Below are positions 6,352-6,845 of a stretch of DNA of 6,845 nt, piece after piece. Position 1 is the stretch's first letter. Each line of letters starts with the position of its first letter. The notes under the pieces are model-generated. The model did no database searches, had not been told where the DNA came from, and was given only the letters and a program-made list of their open reading frames with translations. The position numbers and the translations under genes are program-made. This stretch comes from CAJBIL01 sp044359525. GTDB taxonomy: Bacteria; Pseudomonadota; Gammaproteobacteria; Burkholderiales; Rhodocyclaceae. The stretch lies in contig JBIKLY010000118.1 of the NCBI GenBank assembly GCA_044359525.1, forward strand, positions 1 to 6,845. Direction: 5' to 3'.

Positions 6352-6379
6352 CATATAGTCCGTTAAGACTAATCAACAA
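6352..6379 (-). promoter_or_regulatory. Possible sigma-70 promoter for the PEP-CTERM gene
   Basis: Minus strand: TTGTTG (6374-6379) and TATATG (6352-6357) are spaced by 16 bases. The -35 box matches 3 of 6 and the -10 box 4 of 6 consensus bases. Transcription would start near 6345 and give an 85-base leader that includes the hairpin and T run. The surrounding AT-rich stretch is the best promoter candidate in the gap. Confidence 0.33.
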
Positions 6380-6446
6380 CGACCTCGCGAGGAGCAAACG
6401 GGAAAGGAGCAAGACACATCGCTACCCAAGTTCGCACGCAATCGCC

Positions 6447-6845
6447 CTAGGACGCCGGCAGATCCGAGCGGATGGCCCAGCGCAGTTTGGCGCAGGAAGA
6501 GCGAGGATTGCTTCGCTGCTCTTCGGATGTCGGGCGTAGCGGCGACGGTGCGATGCGCGAATAGATTCCTGCATCGGAATACTTTTGCAGTGACGCCTGG
6601 ACTCGCTTGTCTTCACCCGAGTGAAAAGCCAGAATCGCCAGCCGCGCACCGGGTTTCAGGCACCAGGGCAGCACCTCCAGGAAACGATCCAGGACGCCGA
6701 ACTCGTCGTTCACGGCAAAGCGCAGCGCCATGAAAGTGCGTTGCAGGGACTTTGCATGCGTCTTGTTTTCAGGAAGCGTCTTGAGCACGGCACGCACCAC
6801 ATCCGACAATTGCCGGGTGCTGCTGATCGGTGAAGTCACTTTCTT
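6447..6845 (-). CDS. RsmH/MraW-like SAM-dependent methyltransferase, C-terminal part (partial)
   Basis: 132 codons and the TAG stop are visible; the frame is open to the right edge, so the N-terminus with the SAM-binding loop lies outside. RsmH methylates N4 of C1402 in 16S rRNA. The fragment shows the family order: ISSTRQLSDVVRAVL, then SLQRTFMALRFAVNDEF, LKPGARLAILAFHSGEDKRV, and SNPRSSCAKLRWAIRSD. It differs from standard RsmH: AFHSGEDK replaces the usual SFHSLED, RTFMALRFAVNDE replaces RTFQALRI.VN.E, and the linker before NPRS is short. It is also not followed by ftsL or other division genes, as normal rsmH (mraW) would be. It is therefore better read as a divergent RsmH paralogue whose substrate may differ. 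The 186 bases to the PEP-CTERM start show no strong terminator, only a CCTCGCGAGG palindrome at 6383-6392. Confidence 0.8.
   Translation of the reverse strand, partial: KKVTSPISSTRQLSDVVRAVLKTLPENKTHAKSLQRTFMALRFAVNDEFGVLDRFLEVLPWCLKPGARLAILAFHSGEDKRVQASLQKYSDAGIYSRIAPSPLRPTSEEQRSNPRSSCAKLRWAIRSDLPAS

Noticed and set aside
6383..6392. CCTCGCGAGG palindrome as a terminator
   Set aside because: It has no loop and no T run; a 10-base palindrome can easily occur by chance in GC-rich DNA.

Overview
The window is ordinary chromosomal DNA, most likely from a betaproteobacterium of the Rhodocyclales type (Accumulibacter/Dechloromonas-like). The grounds are moderately high GC, a close FadD and PpnN pair of proteobacterial type, a GGDEF/EAL/receiver signalling relic and a PEP-CTERM surface protein. 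The taxonomic call is an inference from protein style; no rRNA or other marker gene is present.

Layout, left to right. Bases 2-139 are the last 45 codons of an EamA/DMT-type membrane transporter (+). Bases 140-532 hold no convincing gene, but carry a cluster of DnaA-box-like 9-mers and several inverted repeats. Bases 533-1610 (-) are a decayed cyclic-di-GMP signalling gene: a broken EAL domain followed by an intact-looking receiver domain, with the expected GGDEF part missing. Bases 1693-3363 (-) are fadD, long-chain acyl-CoA synthetase, ending in a hairpin. Bases 3485-3934 (-) encode a small two-CBS-domain protein, also followed by a hairpin. A 276-base divergent intergenic region with two inverted repeats separates it from ppnN (4211-5593, +), a LOG-family nucleotide nucleosidase. 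ppnN converges on a PEP-CTERM protein gene (5694-6260, -), with a strong hairpin/T-run terminator between them. That gene has an unusual leader, with a terminator-like hairpin and T7 run just before its ribosome binding site and a 24-codon upstream reading frame. At the right edge is the 3' part of an RsmH/MraW-like methyltransferase gene (6447-6845, -) outside the usual cell-division cluster context.

The genes do not form one pathway. fadD (fatty acid activation), the CBS protein (probable adenylate sensing) and ppnN (nucleotide pool and (p)ppGpp-linked homeostasis in E. coli) are housekeeping or stress functions lying side by side. I see no mobile element, CRISPR array, tRNA or rRNA. I did not find a convincing new multi-gene system. 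The observations most worth a second look are the stepwise-deleted EAL gene, the DnaA-box cluster, the PEP-CTERM leader and the RsmH paralogue.
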